IMG/VR virus record: IMGVR_UViG_3300033553_000061
Location: 1-59,433 of that record
Source of the DNA: a virus
Reading direction: 5' to 3' (one strand)
DNA length: 59,433 bases
Shown here: piece after piece, positions 40,388 through 49,886 of the stretch
Layout: every line of letters begins with the position of its first letter
Numbering within the stretch: the stretch's first letter is position 1
Notes under the pieces: model-generated
Told to the model about the DNA's origin: nothing
What the model saw: the letters and a program-made list of their open reading frames with translations, nothing else
Databases searched by the model: none
Translations under genes and position numbers: made by a program

Positions 40388-40409
40388 GGGGCCGGGACTG
40401 ACCGGCCCC
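40388..40409 (-). terminator. GC hairpin after major capsid gene
   Basis: GGGGCCGG and CCGGCCCC form an 8-bp stem with a six-base loop, 15 bases after the capsid stop on the leftward strand. No T-run follows, so it may lower downstream expression or protect the abundant capsid message rather than terminate fully. Confidence 0.5.
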
Positions 40410-40424
40410 CCGTCAGGCTTGCAA

Positions 40425-41483
40425 TTACGCTACAACGCGGGCGCGGAAGGTCGCGTTCGGGTTGAGAGGAACCATCAGAGGTGCCGACTGCGACATAACG
40501 AATGTCGCCGAGGGGTCTTCCTGATTCCACATCTTCGGGAAGATGGCGAGAGGCTGGAAGTTCGACTGCACGTCCTGAATAGCGCCGAAGCAGCGGATGC
40601 CACCAACGCTGGGGGACGTGAGAACGATGTCCTTCGGGTTCATGAAGTCAGTGACGGTTCCGTCAGGCAACTCATAATAATCCGAGTAGACGTACACGTC
40701 GGTCGTGCCGTTAAGCTTGCCGACATACTCTACGTCCAGACCTTCCATGACGCCGAAGCTGAGATCGAGTCCGCTCTGCTGGGACGGGCGATAGTCCGTC
40801 TTGATCAGATCGCGGATTTCAGTATCAGCGCGCATCACTTCCCACGCATCGGTGCCGACCGTCAGACGGTTGGAGACGCCACCGTGTTTGGCACGGCGCA
40901 TTGTCTTCTTCCAGCCTTCCAGCAGACCCAAGATGGATACCCCGGCATCGCCCCAGAAGTTACTGGCGGTCAGCGTGACATCGTGGCCAGCAGCACGCTG
41001 AAAATCGACGACCTTGCGAGGATAGTTGTCGTCTTCCAGAGTGACCTTACCGTAGATGATCGCCTCGGCGGCCATCCATTCCCAGCGACGTTCGATGGCT
41101 TCACGGTGCTGACGAAGGATGTCAGCCACGATGGCCTGATAACGCTGAGCAGGGCTCATGGGTGCGGACGAGTTGAGTTCCCCGAACCCGGCTGCGCGAC
41201 GGATCACGCGGCTTGCGGACACGGTGTCCTTGGGCTTGACGTAGGCCGGTTTGACCGAGCCACGCTCTTCGGCTGCACTGTAGATCGGCACACCCTGCGC
41301 GGTCGGAACAACCAGCGGAGCGATCTTGCGATTCTCTTGCAGTTTCGAGAAGTCGATCTCTTCGGTGTCGAACTGGATTGTCTGGCCGAAGCACAGGTTC
41401 AACCAGTAGTTCGACGGGGCTTCCATGTGGCGCATCGTACCCAGAAGAGTAGACGTGTCGTAGATGTTGTTGGCGAGTGACAT
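40425..41483 (-). CDS. Major capsid protein E
   Basis: 352 residues of the Phage_cap_E (lambda gpE) family: the N-terminal NYWLNLCFGQTIQFDTEEID, the middle SVKPAYVKPKDTVSASR, QRYQAIVADILRQHREAIER, and the C-terminal GGIRCFGAIQDVQ with PKMWNQEDPSATFVMSQSAP. HK97-fold subunit forming the icosahedral shell. Preceded by the decoration protein as in lambda (D then E). AAAGG precedes the ATG. Confidence 0.92.
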   Translation of the reverse strand: MSLANNIYDTSTLLGTMRHMEAPSNYWLNLCFGQTIQFDTEEIDFSKLQENRKIAPLVVPTAQGVPIYSAAEERGSVKPAYVKPKDTVSASRVIRRAAGFGELNSSAPMSPAQRYQAIVADILRQHREAIERRWEWMAAEAIIYGKVTLEDDNYPRKVVDFQRAAGHDVTLTASNFWGDAGVSILGLLEGWKKTMRRAKHGGVSNRLTVGTDAWEVMRADTEIRDLIKTDYRPSQQSGLDLSFGVMEGLDVEYVGKLNGTTDVYVYSDYYELPDGTVTDFMNPKDIVLTSPSVGGIRCFGAIQDVQSNFQPLAIFPKMWNQEDPSATFVMSQSAPLMVPLNPNATFRARVVA

Positions 41484-41527
41484 GCTGGTAAACCTTTCTT
41501 GCCTGTCAGACCTCAGCGACTACCCAA

Positions 41528-41965
41528 TTAAGGGTAGATCGCGTCAGAGTCATAGTTTCCTTTGGACACGTAGATCGTAGGCGAAAGGGAACCTTGGAAG
41601 GCCGCTTTCTTCATCGCGTCAGTGGTGTAGCTAGCATCCCAATTCAAGGCGTTCATCTCGAAGTGGCCCTGCACGTAGACCGGAAAGTCCACTGTCGTCG
41701 AGGCAGGGATGGTGATGTCGGTGGCAGCGATGTAGTTCGCCTTGTCGGCAGCAGTTGCGCCAGCTTGCAATGCGGGACCACCGGCAGCATCCAACACGTC
41801 GAGGAAGGCAATCGTCAAACCGCCTACGCCAGAGGTGATCGAGATGCTAAGTGTGGTCAGAGCAGGCGTGTCGCCGTACTGCCAGTTCTGTCTGTTTCCC
41901 CAAGTCTGCTTCTCGAAGCCAGCAATGCCGGGTGCGGAGTAGGGAACCTTATTGTCAACGGCCAT
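41528..41965 (-). CDS. Head decoration protein D
   Basis: 145 residues. Position before the capsid gene and the pattern GDTPALTTLSISITSGVGGL, ADKANYIAATDITIPASTTV, FPVYVQGHFEMNALNWD match the HDPD (lambda gpD) family. Trimers stabilise the expanded capsid. AAAGGA precedes the ATG. Confidence 0.82.
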   Translation of the reverse strand: MAVDNKVPYSAPGIAGFEKQTWGNRQNWQYGDTPALTTLSISITSGVGGLTIAFLDVLDAAGGPALQAGATAADKANYIAATDITIPASTTVDFPVYVQGHFEMNALNWDASYTTDAMKKAAFQGSLSPTIYVSKGNYDSDAIYP

Positions 41966-42005
41966 GGTGTTGTCCTTTCAGTTGACGGGTTGTGCCGGTT
42001 ACGGC

Positions 42006-42464
42006 TTACGCTGTTTTCTTGGGGCGCATGTCGCGGCCCGTCAGCATGGAGAAGGACTCGAGCAGGTTGTCCGAAGTCACGGCACCGTCCTTGCCCTTCG
42101 GATCGTCTACGTTCGCGCCAATCTCAGGGCCGTCCATATGCGATGCAAACGGGGTGGGCGCGGGAACGACTGCTGCGGGTGTGGTGGGGGTCGCCGGGTC
42201 GGCGGCCTGCGCGGCTTCCTTCGGCATCTTGCCAAGGGCTGCGACTGCTGCTGTGGCGTCCATGCCGGTGTCGGCCAGAGCGCGTGCTGCGGTCGGGCGG
42301 TCCTTGGCTTCGTCGCTGTCCATGATGGCCGAGGTGCGTTCGCGTTCTGCGGTCGCGCCAGCCGTCATGCCTTCGTCGCGGGCGGTTGCAACTGCTGCAT
42401 CCATCTGCGCCTGAGTGATGCTGCCTTCATTGGCAGCGGGGGTTTTGGGGGTACTGTTAGCCAT
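42006..42464 (-). CDS. Nested scaffold protein (internal start)
   Basis: An in-frame ATG at 42464 with GGAGCACACC upstream would give the last 152 residues of the protease as a separate product (MANSTPKTPAANEGSITQAQ...). The layout mirrors lambda Nu3 inside C. Content (Ala/Thr-rich helices, then RDMRPKKTA, a basic end that could bind capsid) fits a scaffold. Inferred from the ribosome site and analogy. Confidence 0.65.
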   Translation of the reverse strand: MANSTPKTPAANEGSITQAQMDAAVATARDEGMTAGATAERERTSAIMDSDEAKDRPTAARALADTGMDATAAVAALGKMPKEAAQAADPATPTTPAAVVPAPTPFASHMDGPEIGANVDDPKGKDGAVTSDNLLESFSMLTGRDMRPKKTA

Positions 42465-43349
42465 GGTGTGCTCCATCTCCGTTGCGGCCAAGTCGGCCAA
42501 TTCTTCTTTCATCGCCCCGATGCGATCTGCGAAACCAATGTCCACAGCGTTCGATGCGTCGTATGTAAGCGCCTCGGTATCCCGAACTGCTTGCTCTTCC
42601 ATGCCACGGTTCGCGGCAACGAGGCCAACAAATTCTCCGTAGATACGGTCGATCCGGTCCTGAATACGGCCTTTAGCCGCAGCAGGCAATGCTTCATAAG
42701 GGTTGCCTTCGATCTTATGCTTCCCAGCATAGATGAAAGTGACCTTGACGCCCATCTTGTCCATGCGTTCGCTGACATCCATGTGCATCGTGACCACGCC
42801 GACCGAACCAACGCCGCCCGAGCGGGCCATGGTGATGGAGTCGGCAGCCGTTGCGAGGCTGTAGGCAGCGGAGAAGGCGTAATCATTGGCCACCGCGCGC
42901 ATGGGCTTATCGCCTCTCATGCCTGCGATCTTCTCGGCCAACTCGAAGTTCCCCGCGACCTCGCCACCGGGGCTGTCGATGTCGAACACAATCGCGCTCA
43001 CGTCGGGGTCATCCATGCCGCGCTCGACGGCGCGGTCAATGTACTGGTAGCCCGTGGCGAACGAGCCGAACTTGACGCTAAGCTTGTTCATGAGGACCCC
43101 CGTGATGGGGATGATCAGGGTGCCGTTCTGGACATTGTAGGGACGCAGCCACGAGATGAAGTCGTCATCATCATCCCAGAACTCGTCATGCAGCATGTTG
43201 TCCGAGACATCCATGGCCTCGCCAAACTGAGCGTGGGCTTGCATGTCCACGATGCTGTGGGCGAACAGGTCCTCACAGCCCGGCTGCAAGAGCAGGGGGC
43301 TCTGAGCCATCCGGGCCATCAGGGTCCCGCCATCATTCCTCTTTGGCAT
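42006..43349 (-). CDS. S49 head maturation protease with C-terminal scaffold
   Basis: 447 residues from ATG 43349, chosen for AAGGACGGTGCAA upstream and overlap of 17 bases with portal. The S49/SppA core is clear: VFDIDSPGGEVAGNFELAE, NDYAFSAAYSLATAADSITM (nucleophile Ser 160), SGGVGSVGVVTMH, and AGKHKIEGNPYEA. Residues ~296-447 are Ala-rich and helical and form the scaffold, as in lambda C/Nu3. Processes the prohead. Confidence 0.88.
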   Translation of the reverse strand: MPKRNDGGTLMARMAQSPLLLQPGCEDLFAHSIVDMQAHAQFGEAMDVSDNMLHDEFWDDDDDFISWLRPYNVQNGTLIIPITGVLMNKLSVKFGSFATGYQYIDRAVERGMDDPDVSAIVFDIDSPGGEVAGNFELAEKIAGMRGDKPMRAVANDYAFSAAYSLATAADSITMARSGGVGSVGVVTMHMDVSERMDKMGVKVTFIYAGKHKIEGNPYEALPAAAKGRIQDRIDRIYGEFVGLVAANRGMEEQAVRDTEALTYDASNAVDIGFADRIGAMKEELADLAATEMEHTMANSTPKTPAANEGSITQAQMDAAVATARDEGMTAGATAERERTSAIMDSDEAKDRPTAARALADTGMDATAAVAALGKMPKEAAQAADPATPTTPAAVVPAPTPFASHMDGPEIGANVDDPKGKDGAVTSDNLLESFSMLTGRDMRPKKTA

Positions 43350-45018
43350 TTGCACCGTCCTTGTCATTGTCGTCAGCTTCCCGGGGGGTGCCCGATGCCG
43401 CATTGACGCTGTTGTCTTCATAGAGTTCGATCCCGCGTTCGTCACGCTCGGTCGCCTCCCTTTGAAGCTGAGCGTAGACTTTCCGCCAGTCTTTGCCAAG
43501 GCGGCTTAGTTCATCCTCGTGGGTGGACAGGCCGTACTTGATCCGAAGAACCGCAGCCTGCGTCTCTTTCAGTTCGTCGATCTGGCCGCGCGATGCGCCA
43601 ATCCAATCGGCCTGCGTCAGAGCGTCAAACATGAGGTTCTGGTGGCCGTTGGTGTAGAGCAGCCCCGCGTCCCGGGCAGGATAGGACTCGATCTGATCCT
43701 GATTGATCGCCTCTTCCAGCCACAGCCGGAAGATGTAGTTCGCCATCCGGTCGGCGACCTCTTTCTTCCGGGTCTGCATGAAGCGGTGGGTCTGGGCCAT
43801 GGCGGCCCGGGCAGACGAGTAGTTCGTCTTGCTGTAGTCCCGGCTCAGTTCTTCATAGGACACGTTGAGCGCCACGGCGATGTAGCGCAGCAGCGATGTC
43901 TCGAAGTCCTGACCGACCCCACCGGGCGTACCGGCAGGCGTCAGATTAAGCTTGGTGCCCGGGAAGAGGTGAGGGACCCGCACGCCGTCGATCTGCATGT
44001 TCTTGGACGATCCGGTGTAGTCACTGACGGCAGCCAAGAAGTCGGTCGCATAGTCGCTGACTGCGGACGCGGTGTCGCCTGCACCCATCTGCTGATAGAC
44101 GATCTCAGGAGGCAGTTCGCTCTCGATGCTGGCCGCGTAGGTCGCGTTGACCACGGCGTTCTGCAAGGTGACATCGCGGAACTTCTTGGTGATCGCCAGT
44201 TCCCGCAAGCTGGTCGAGATGTCGGACACGGCCCGGCTCTGATCGACACGCTTTTCATTGAGGATGTGGATTACCTGCTGACGGCCCCAAGGTTTCTGGA
44301 AGCCGACCTCTTTAAAATCCAGAAAGTCGTTGTGAGCCAGAGCCATCTGGTAATCGTGGGGGTGCCGGGTGCGGATGAACGCAGAGACCGGGCCACCGTA
44401 CCTGTCGAACTTGATCCCGCCCTTGACGTTGGGATTGCCCAACTCAGTGTAGGGGGTCATCAGCCGGTCAGGGTCGATCATCTGGATGGCCGTCTTGAAC
44501 TCCCGGCGTGTGGTGTTGATCCACTCGCATGTCGCCAGAACCTCACCGCCGTAGACGAAGACGCCCACAGCCAGCCGGATCAGGGATGTCAGATCGGACT
44601 TGCGCCGGGCGTCCACCCAGCAATGCGGGCTCTCGGCCCAGACCTGAAACTTGGCCTCGACCTCTTCCTGAAAAGCTTCTGCGCGTTCGTCGGTCCAGCC
44701 GAGGATGTGTGTGTTGGGCTTCGCATTGAGCACATACATATGGCCCACGATGGCGTCTTTATGAAGCTGTTCGCCACCAGCCACGTAGGCGTCATTGCGG
44801 CCCAGATCGCGTGACCGTGCGTCGAGCATGGACTTGTCCGGGAGGATGTCCGCATCGGCAGATTGCAGGGGAGGCGACCATGTGTTGATCTGCTTGTCGA
44901 ACTGCGCAGCGCCGTCATAGGCACCAGAGAACGCCAGTTCCTTGCCTCGGCCTCCTACAAGTTCTTCGATGTCTCGGGCGATCTGCGCCTGCTCGGCGTT
45001 GAATACTTGGATGCCCAT
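43333..45018 (-). CDS. Portal protein (lambda family)
   Basis: 561 residues of the lambda portal family: SRDLGRNDAYVAGGEQLHKD, WVDARRKSDLTSLIRLAVGV, QMIDPDRLMTPYTELGNPNV, HILNEKRVDQSRAVSDISTS, and ALNVSYEELSRDYSKTNYSS are all characteristic. Forms the DNA entry vertex. The C-terminal ~30 are acidic and probably disordered. Overlaps the gpW-like gene by one base and the protease gene by 17. Confidence 0.93.
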   Translation of the reverse strand: MGIQVFNAEQAQIARDIEELVGGRGKELAFSGAYDGAAQFDKQINTWSPPLQSADADILPDKSMLDARSRDLGRNDAYVAGGEQLHKDAIVGHMYVLNAKPNTHILGWTDERAEAFQEEVEAKFQVWAESPHCWVDARRKSDLTSLIRLAVGVFVYGGEVLATCEWINTTRREFKTAIQMIDPDRLMTPYTELGNPNVKGGIKFDRYGGPVSAFIRTRHPHDYQMALAHNDFLDFKEVGFQKPWGRQQVIHILNEKRVDQSRAVSDISTSLRELAITKKFRDVTLQNAVVNATYAASIESELPPEIVYQQMGAGDTASAVSDYATDFLAAVSDYTGSSKNMQIDGVRVPHLFPGTKLNLTPAGTPGGVGQDFETSLLRYIAVALNVSYEELSRDYSKTNYSSARAAMAQTHRFMQTRKKEVADRMANYIFRLWLEEAINQDQIESYPARDAGLLYTNGHQNLMFDALTQADWIGASRGQIDELKETQAAVLRIKYGLSTHEDELSRLGKDWRKVYAQLQREATERDERGIELYEDNSVNAASGTPREADDNDKDGANAKEE

Positions 45019-45251
45019 TACAACATTCTCACTTTCATCGGCCCGATCACAGTGACCCGGCCAAGCTTGAGTTTCAGTTCATAGATGTACGCGCGAAGAC
45101 GGCCTGCGTTCGCTGCCGTGAACTCTACGCGCTCACCGTTCTGGTCCACGAATGTCCGGGCGGTCCCACCCATCAGGAGACTGTGCAGAGCCTTCTCGGC
45201 GTCTGCAAGGTATCCGGTGTAGAGGGTGATCTCTTCTGCTGTCAGGGCCAT
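45018..45251 (-). CDS. Head-tail joining protein W
   Basis: 77 residues, gpW family: EEITLYTGYLADAEKALHSL, FVDQNGERVEFTAANAGRLR and YIYELKLKLG. Sits between terminase and portal as in lambda. It plugs the portal and joins the head to the tail. Confidence 0.87.
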   Translation of the reverse strand: MALTAEEITLYTGYLADAEKALHSLLMGGTARTFVDQNGERVEFTAANAGRLRAYIYELKLKLGRVTVIGPMKVRML

Positions 45252-45260
45252 GTTTTACCT

Positions 45261-47411
45261 TCATGCAAGATCGGAAGCTAGTTCCTTGAGTGATCGCCGT
45301 TTTTTAGGTTCGGCGTTGTAGGGCTTATCTTCTAATTTCGGATCGAATACCAGATCATTCATATCCCATTCTTCCGCCCACAGAGGCGGCTCTTGCCAGT
45401 TAATATGCTCTACGTTGATGCCGGGCGTCAACTGCGCTGCCAGACAGTAGGCCAAGAGGTCCCAGCTTTCGTTGCGGAAACGCTTGGGATTGATCCACCC
45501 TTTTGCCGGATCACGGACCTCGACCGTCAGTTCGATGAAGAAATTATCATCCAGCCAATCGGGAAACAGGATGCCGTTGCCGGGCTCGATCCGGTCGAGC
45601 ATGTGGTTGAGAGTATCCTTGACCAGATTGGTGTTCACGAAGAGCACAGGGACTTCCCCGCGTGCCCCCGCGTGCCTGTCTTTGCGTTGGCTGTCCGGGA
45701 AGGTGATGTTGATCCGGGGGGCCGTCTTGGTCGAGGCACCCTTGAGCAACATAAACCGCCCGGCCATGCCCGGACGCCACTCATAGATGCCCTCGTCGGT
45801 GTCCTTGGCCTCTTCCCCGTCTTCCGTGCGGTCGCCCCACTTGAGCCACCGATAGAAGTCATAGGCGTTCGAGGTCGTGCCCTCTTTACCGCCTGAGTCA
45901 CAGACCGTGAACCGCACGCCCATCTCCCGGCCAGAGCCGTCGATCAGGGGGTACGTCTTGTTGATCACCTCTTCGACCAGAAGCTTCCAATCCTCGGGGT
46001 GCGCGCCCGGATTGACCCAGAACCTCTCGCCGTCCGCATCGACACGCTTGGACTTGCGGATGTCGAAGCGGTCCACGACCGAGATGTCCTTGTTGGTGTG
46101 GATGCCATGGACCTGCACGACGAATCGGTTCTTCTGCACGTCGATGCTGGCAATCAGAAACCGGACGCCGATGGGGACCTGCTTCGGCGTGAGCGACTTT
46201 GCCCGGCCTTTGATGACCTCGGGGACCCGATCATTGGTCATCGACTTGGGGGTGTAGGGTTTGCCTTGATCAGTGTTCACCGTCGTCTTGAGAGACTCCT
46301 CGGATTGGTTGCTCTCGTATTCCCGCTCGGCGACGATGTAGTTGAACACCAGTGTCTTCCAATCGGAGAACGCGGCAGCCACACCCTTGAGCCAGAACGA
46401 TGCGATGCTTGACCTGATCGGGGTGCCATGGATGACGCCCTCCGGGTCGATGGTGCAGTTGTCGGGAACCCAGCGACCGTGACGGTTCATCTCGTGCTTG
46501 CCCGGGCGGCCATCCTTGGGGTCGTGATGGTAGATGCCCTCGCAATGGGGGCACGCCAGATGTGCGTTCTCAGCCGCTTCCATAGCGTCCGGGATGTCGT
46601 CATAGACCAACAGTTCAAAGTCAGGCTCGAACCAGTTCCGGCAGTCCACGCATTGCCAGTACCACATGCGTCGGTCGCCCTGATTGTAGATCGCCAAGAT
46701 GCCCTGCGTGGGCGGGGCCTCGTGCTTGGTCGTCTTGATCCACTTGGGGTTATCCACAGAGTAGCCGGGGGAACTCTCTGCCGCACACATGCCGTGGCTA
46801 CGAAACGTGGTCGCACGCTTCCGGGCCAAGGCAAAGGCCGAGCCCTCGCCGTCCACGTTGGCTGGCATACGGTCATAGTCCGTCAGCCACAGCCGGGGGA
46901 TGGGCTTGCCCGAGAGTTCGTTGATCGCGGGCCACGAGAGGGAGAGCATCATGCCTGAGCGGTATTGTTTGTCGAACGTGTTGTCGCTCTGGGTGCCAGC
47001 CGCCAGCATAGCGCCAATCTCGGGACTGTGCCTGTGCAGGCGATCCACACGACGGATGGAGAAGTCGCGGGATGTCGTTTGCGAGGTCTGCACGATCATC
47101 ATGTCTGCCGGGTCGCACTTGGCTGAGTACCCCACCCAATTGATAACCATGTCCGTTTTTCCCGTCTGCGCGGGACCAGCGAACGCCATGCCGGTGAACT
47201 TCTGCGATTGCAGCACGTCCATCGGCTCGACCAGATAGGGCGTGACGCTGTTGAGCCACGGACCCACATAGGCTCCCGGGTTGTTGAGGTGACGGTAGGC
47301 TTCGGCGGCCTCAGAGACCGACATGCGCTGAGCGGGACGGACGGCCTCAGCCGAGTCCACGATCAGTTGTTCGAGGCTGGAATTAAATGAGGTCGGCGAA
47401 GTCATCATCAT
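45261..47411 (-). CDS. Terminase large subunit (GpA family)
   Basis: 716 residues from ATG 47411 (GAGG nine bases upstream; ATG 47405 is an alternative). Walker A GPAQTGKT at 79-86, ATPase coupling and DYDR-type motif (PRLWLTDYDRMPAN), a zinc pair site (WQCVDCRNWF, HLACPHCEGIYHH), and nuclease-region VRFTVCDSGGKEG. The GpA family makes cohesive ends in lambda, so cos-type packaging is plausible. The ATG lies within the small-subunit gene. Confidence 0.93.
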   Translation of the reverse strand: MMMTSPTSFNSSLEQLIVDSAEAVRPAQRMSVSEAAEAYRHLNNPGAYVGPWLNSVTPYLVEPMDVLQSQKFTGMAFAGPAQTGKTDMVINWVGYSAKCDPADMMIVQTSQTTSRDFSIRRVDRLHRHSPEIGAMLAAGTQSDNTFDKQYRSGMMLSLSWPAINELSGKPIPRLWLTDYDRMPANVDGEGSAFALARKRATTFRSHGMCAAESSPGYSVDNPKWIKTTKHEAPPTQGILAIYNQGDRRMWYWQCVDCRNWFEPDFELLVYDDIPDAMEAAENAHLACPHCEGIYHHDPKDGRPGKHEMNRHGRWVPDNCTIDPEGVIHGTPIRSSIASFWLKGVAAAFSDWKTLVFNYIVAEREYESNQSEESLKTTVNTDQGKPYTPKSMTNDRVPEVIKGRAKSLTPKQVPIGVRFLIASIDVQKNRFVVQVHGIHTNKDISVVDRFDIRKSKRVDADGERFWVNPGAHPEDWKLLVEEVINKTYPLIDGSGREMGVRFTVCDSGGKEGTTSNAYDFYRWLKWGDRTEDGEEAKDTDEGIYEWRPGMAGRFMLLKGASTKTAPRINITFPDSQRKDRHAGARGEVPVLFVNTNLVKDTLNHMLDRIEPGNGILFPDWLDDNFFIELTVEVRDPAKGWINPKRFRNESWDLLAYCLAAQLTPGINVEHINWQEPPLWAEEWDMNDLVFDPKLEDKPYNAEPKKRRSLKELASDLA

Positions 47412-48072
47412 CGTCATCATCCTCTTCCAGAGCCGTGTTGAGCACGAGTTTCTTATCCTTCTTGGCCTCAGCCAACATGCCATCCAGTTCGGCCAACTGA
47501 GGGCCGGTCATGGTGGCGGCAGCGTTCTCCTGCAATGATAGGAAGATCGTGCTTTGCAGCTTGTCGGTCATCTCGTTCAACAAGTCACGCTGTTCTTCGC
47601 TGAGCCCTGACTGCCGTTCGATGGTGTCGCCCCAAAGCTGGATGGTGAACTTGATCGTCTGGAACATGCCACCGATGCACGACCGGATCGTCTCGGTGCG
47701 CCACAACTGGCCTGCGTTCTCTTCCCACTTCTGCCGCTTCAACTGAGCGTCCCAGAACGCGGTGTTGATCGCCGGGGGCAAGTCCTCTCGCTTGATCTGA
47801 GCCAGAACATCCTCGACGCTGATCTTCGGCTCCACCAGATAGGCTGCCGCCGTCGCCAGATCGTAGAGGTGTTGGGTCTGCGTGCGGCCCCGGACCCGGC
47901 TGCTCTTGATCGGGCAGTTGACCAGCAGCCGTTTGACCTTGGCCGGTTCCATGGCGAACACCTGAGACAGAAAGCTGACGGTGACGCCTTGCAGCGCACT
48001 GTCTGCGAGGCCGGTTCCTTCAAGCTTCTTCTTCTCTGCTGCTGCACTCAGCCGGTCGTCGATGTCTTCCAT
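47383..48072 (-). CDS. Terminase small subunit (Nu1/DUF1441-like)
   Basis: 229 residues directly before the large subunit. GVTVSFLSQVFAMEPAKVKR resembles the winged-helix DNA-recognition part; the middle is helical (ERQSGLSEEQRDLLNEMTDK). The last 15 residues are almost all acidic and end DDDFADLI, the tail shared with replication proteins here. It recognises the packaging site and recruits the large subunit. Confidence 0.82.
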   Translation of the reverse strand: MEDIDDRLSAAAEKKKLEGTGLADSALQGVTVSFLSQVFAMEPAKVKRLLVNCPIKSSRVRGRTQTQHLYDLATAAAYLVEPKISVEDVLAQIKREDLPPAINTAFWDAQLKRQKWEENAGQLWRTETIRSCIGGMFQTIKFTIQLWGDTIERQSGLSEEQRDLLNEMTDKLQSTIFLSLQENAAATMTGPQLAELDGMLAEAKKDKKLVLNTALEEDDDDDDDFADLI

Positions 48073-49568
48073 CTTGATACTGCTTTCTTCAATCTTACCC
48101 TCACCGCCTCGGTGATCTGGTCCTGTGTCGCGCCGCGTTGTTTCAGCACTTCCAGAACGTCATAGTCCCCGGTGCCTGCTGTGAGGATTCGATGCAGGAA
48201 CACCTTATCCTCTTTTTGCCCTGACCTGTGCAGCCTCTTGATGAACTGCCGGTAGAGTTCGAGGCTCCAAGTCAGTCCGTACCACACAGCGATGTTACTC
48301 GCCTTCTGAAAATTCAGACCGTGGCCTGCACTCGCCGGATGGGTGACAAGCATCTTGATCTTGCCCGCGTTCCAATCCCGCATGTCATTCTTGTTCTCGC
48401 CAAACACCCGGCACCATGGGTACTTTTTCCTGATGGCATCTTTATCGAATTTGAAACTATAGGCAACCAGTATTGGCCGACCGGCAGCTTCTTCGATGAT
48501 GGAGTCGAGGACATCCATCTTGTGATCGTGGATTCTAAAGGCACTTCCGTCCTCTCGATATAGGGAGCCATTGGCATACTGCAAAAGCTTCCCGGTCAGG
48601 ACGCCACTGTTCACAGCCTCAATGATCTCGGGCTCCCCCCAGCGGTCCAGCACCTCGAAGGCAGTCTCTCTCTCGAACTCCCGATACCCATCCATCTCTT
48701 TCCGGGTCATGTGAACCTCATGGTCCACTTCGATCATGGGAGGCAGATCGAGATAGTCTTCTTCCCTCAGCGAAAAGAAAACGTCCTCAATCGCGGCCAT
48801 GATCTCCCGCTCGGAATGAGGGAACGGGGATACCTTATCGGTGTACCTGTCGGTCGCAAACCAGCGACGTTCGTAGGCCGTCTTGGATGATCCCAGCCTC
48901 TTGCCTTGGTCGATGGCGAAGATCGGGCCGAAGAGGTCGATCAGGCCGTTTGGGCTGGGGGTGCCTGACAGTTCGATGATCTTCTTCGTCTTGCCGTGGA
49001 CCCTGTGCAGGACTCCGAGTTCGGTGAAATTCGGGTTCCCTACGGTCCCGTCCTTTCGTGGTTTCGGAGTCGTTCTGGTCACGCCCTTCTTGAGCCTGCT
49101 GGCCTCGTCATAGACGATCATGTCGAAGTTCCAGCGTTTCGTCCCGATTCCCTTGAGCAGCCACAGCAGGTTCTCTCTGTTGACGATGGTGATCTGGGCG
49201 GCCTGCTTGAGCGCGGCCCGGCGTTCATCCTTGCTCCCGGTCACGACACGGTAGGTCAGATGCCGGGCGAACTCCCACTTGGCGATCTCTTCGGGCCACG
49301 TTTCCTCGGCCACTCGGAGCGGGGCGATGATCAGAATGTTGTGGACGATCCGCATACGCAAGAGATGCTGGATTGCATAGAGTACCGCAGCCGTCTTACC
49401 GAGCCCCATTTCTGCCCCGACATAAACGCCCGGCAGGTCGATCATCTTCTGCGCCATCCACTTCTGGTAGGGACGAAAGTTTTCGTAGCCCAGAACCTCT
49501 TCGGGCGGGCCATAGATCAGTTCGATGGCTTCAATGTCTGCGAGGTGCTTGGGGTTTACGAGTTTCAT
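48048..49568 (-). CDS. SNF2-family helicase/ATPase
   Basis: 506 residues. RPYQKWMAQKMIDLPGVYVG with Walker A GAEMGLGKT (51-59), YDEASRLK (Walker B near 154), KIIELSGTPSPNGLIDLFG (motif III), HPASAGHGLNFQKASN and QFIKRLHRSGQ (motif VI) are SNF2 hallmarks. Probably a DNA translocase assisting replication or recombination. Directly linked to VRR-NUC and polymerase genes, an arrangement seen in many siphoviruses. Confidence 0.93.
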   Translation of the reverse strand: MKLVNPKHLADIEAIELIYGPPEEVLGYENFRPYQKWMAQKMIDLPGVYVGAEMGLGKTAAVLYAIQHLLRMRIVHNILIIAPLRVAEETWPEEIAKWEFARHLTYRVVTGSKDERRAALKQAAQITIVNRENLLWLLKGIGTKRWNFDMIVYDEASRLKKGVTRTTPKPRKDGTVGNPNFTELGVLHRVHGKTKKIIELSGTPSPNGLIDLFGPIFAIDQGKRLGSSKTAYERRWFATDRYTDKVSPFPHSEREIMAAIEDVFFSLREEDYLDLPPMIEVDHEVHMTRKEMDGYREFERETAFEVLDRWGEPEIIEAVNSGVLTGKLLQYANGSLYREDGSAFRIHDHKMDVLDSIIEEAAGRPILVAYSFKFDKDAIRKKYPWCRVFGENKNDMRDWNAGKIKMLVTHPASAGHGLNFQKASNIAVWYGLTWSLELYRQFIKRLHRSGQKEDKVFLHRILTAGTGDYDVLEVLKQRGATQDQITEAVRVRLKKAVSRWKTSTTG

Positions 49569-49885
49569 AGCATCCGATCAATGTCGTCCAGTGTGGGTCC
49601 GAAGTTGCTCTTGGGAAGTATCCAGAGGATGCGCAGACCATCCTCTACCTTGTCGCAGACATGCACCTCCATGCCAGCCGCCCTCATGCGTTCATGTTCG
49701 AGAACCTGAGACCTGCGCGGCACCTCACCGGGGGCCTTGAACTCGATCCAGACGGTGCCACGATCCTCCCGGGAGAACACACGATCTGGGGCACCCTTGC
49801 GTCCCGGCCACTGGACCTTTCGGACGAAGTACCCAGCCGCCGTCGCACGCTTGACCACAGGCATCTCGATGGCGGCTTCACGCAT
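49565..49885 (-). CDS. VRR-NUC nuclease
   Basis: 106 residues. KRATAAGYFVRKVQWPGRKG, APDRVF, and WIEFKAPGE match the VRR-NUC PD-(D/E)XK core (D, then E-x-K). Endonuclease thought to act on branched DNA with the SNF2 helicase. Ends TLDDIDRML, a divergent form of the acidic tail. AAGGA precedes the ATG. Confidence 0.88.
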   Translation of the reverse strand: MREAAIEMPVVKRATAAGYFVRKVQWPGRKGAPDRVFSREDRGTVWIEFKAPGEVPRRSQVLEHERMRAAGMEVHVCDKVEDGLRILWILPKSNFGPTLDDIDRML

Positions 49886-49886
49886 A

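Noticed and set aside
41952-44814. Long rightward frames opposite protease and portal genes
   Set aside because: Shadows of conserved head genes with no ribosome sites.
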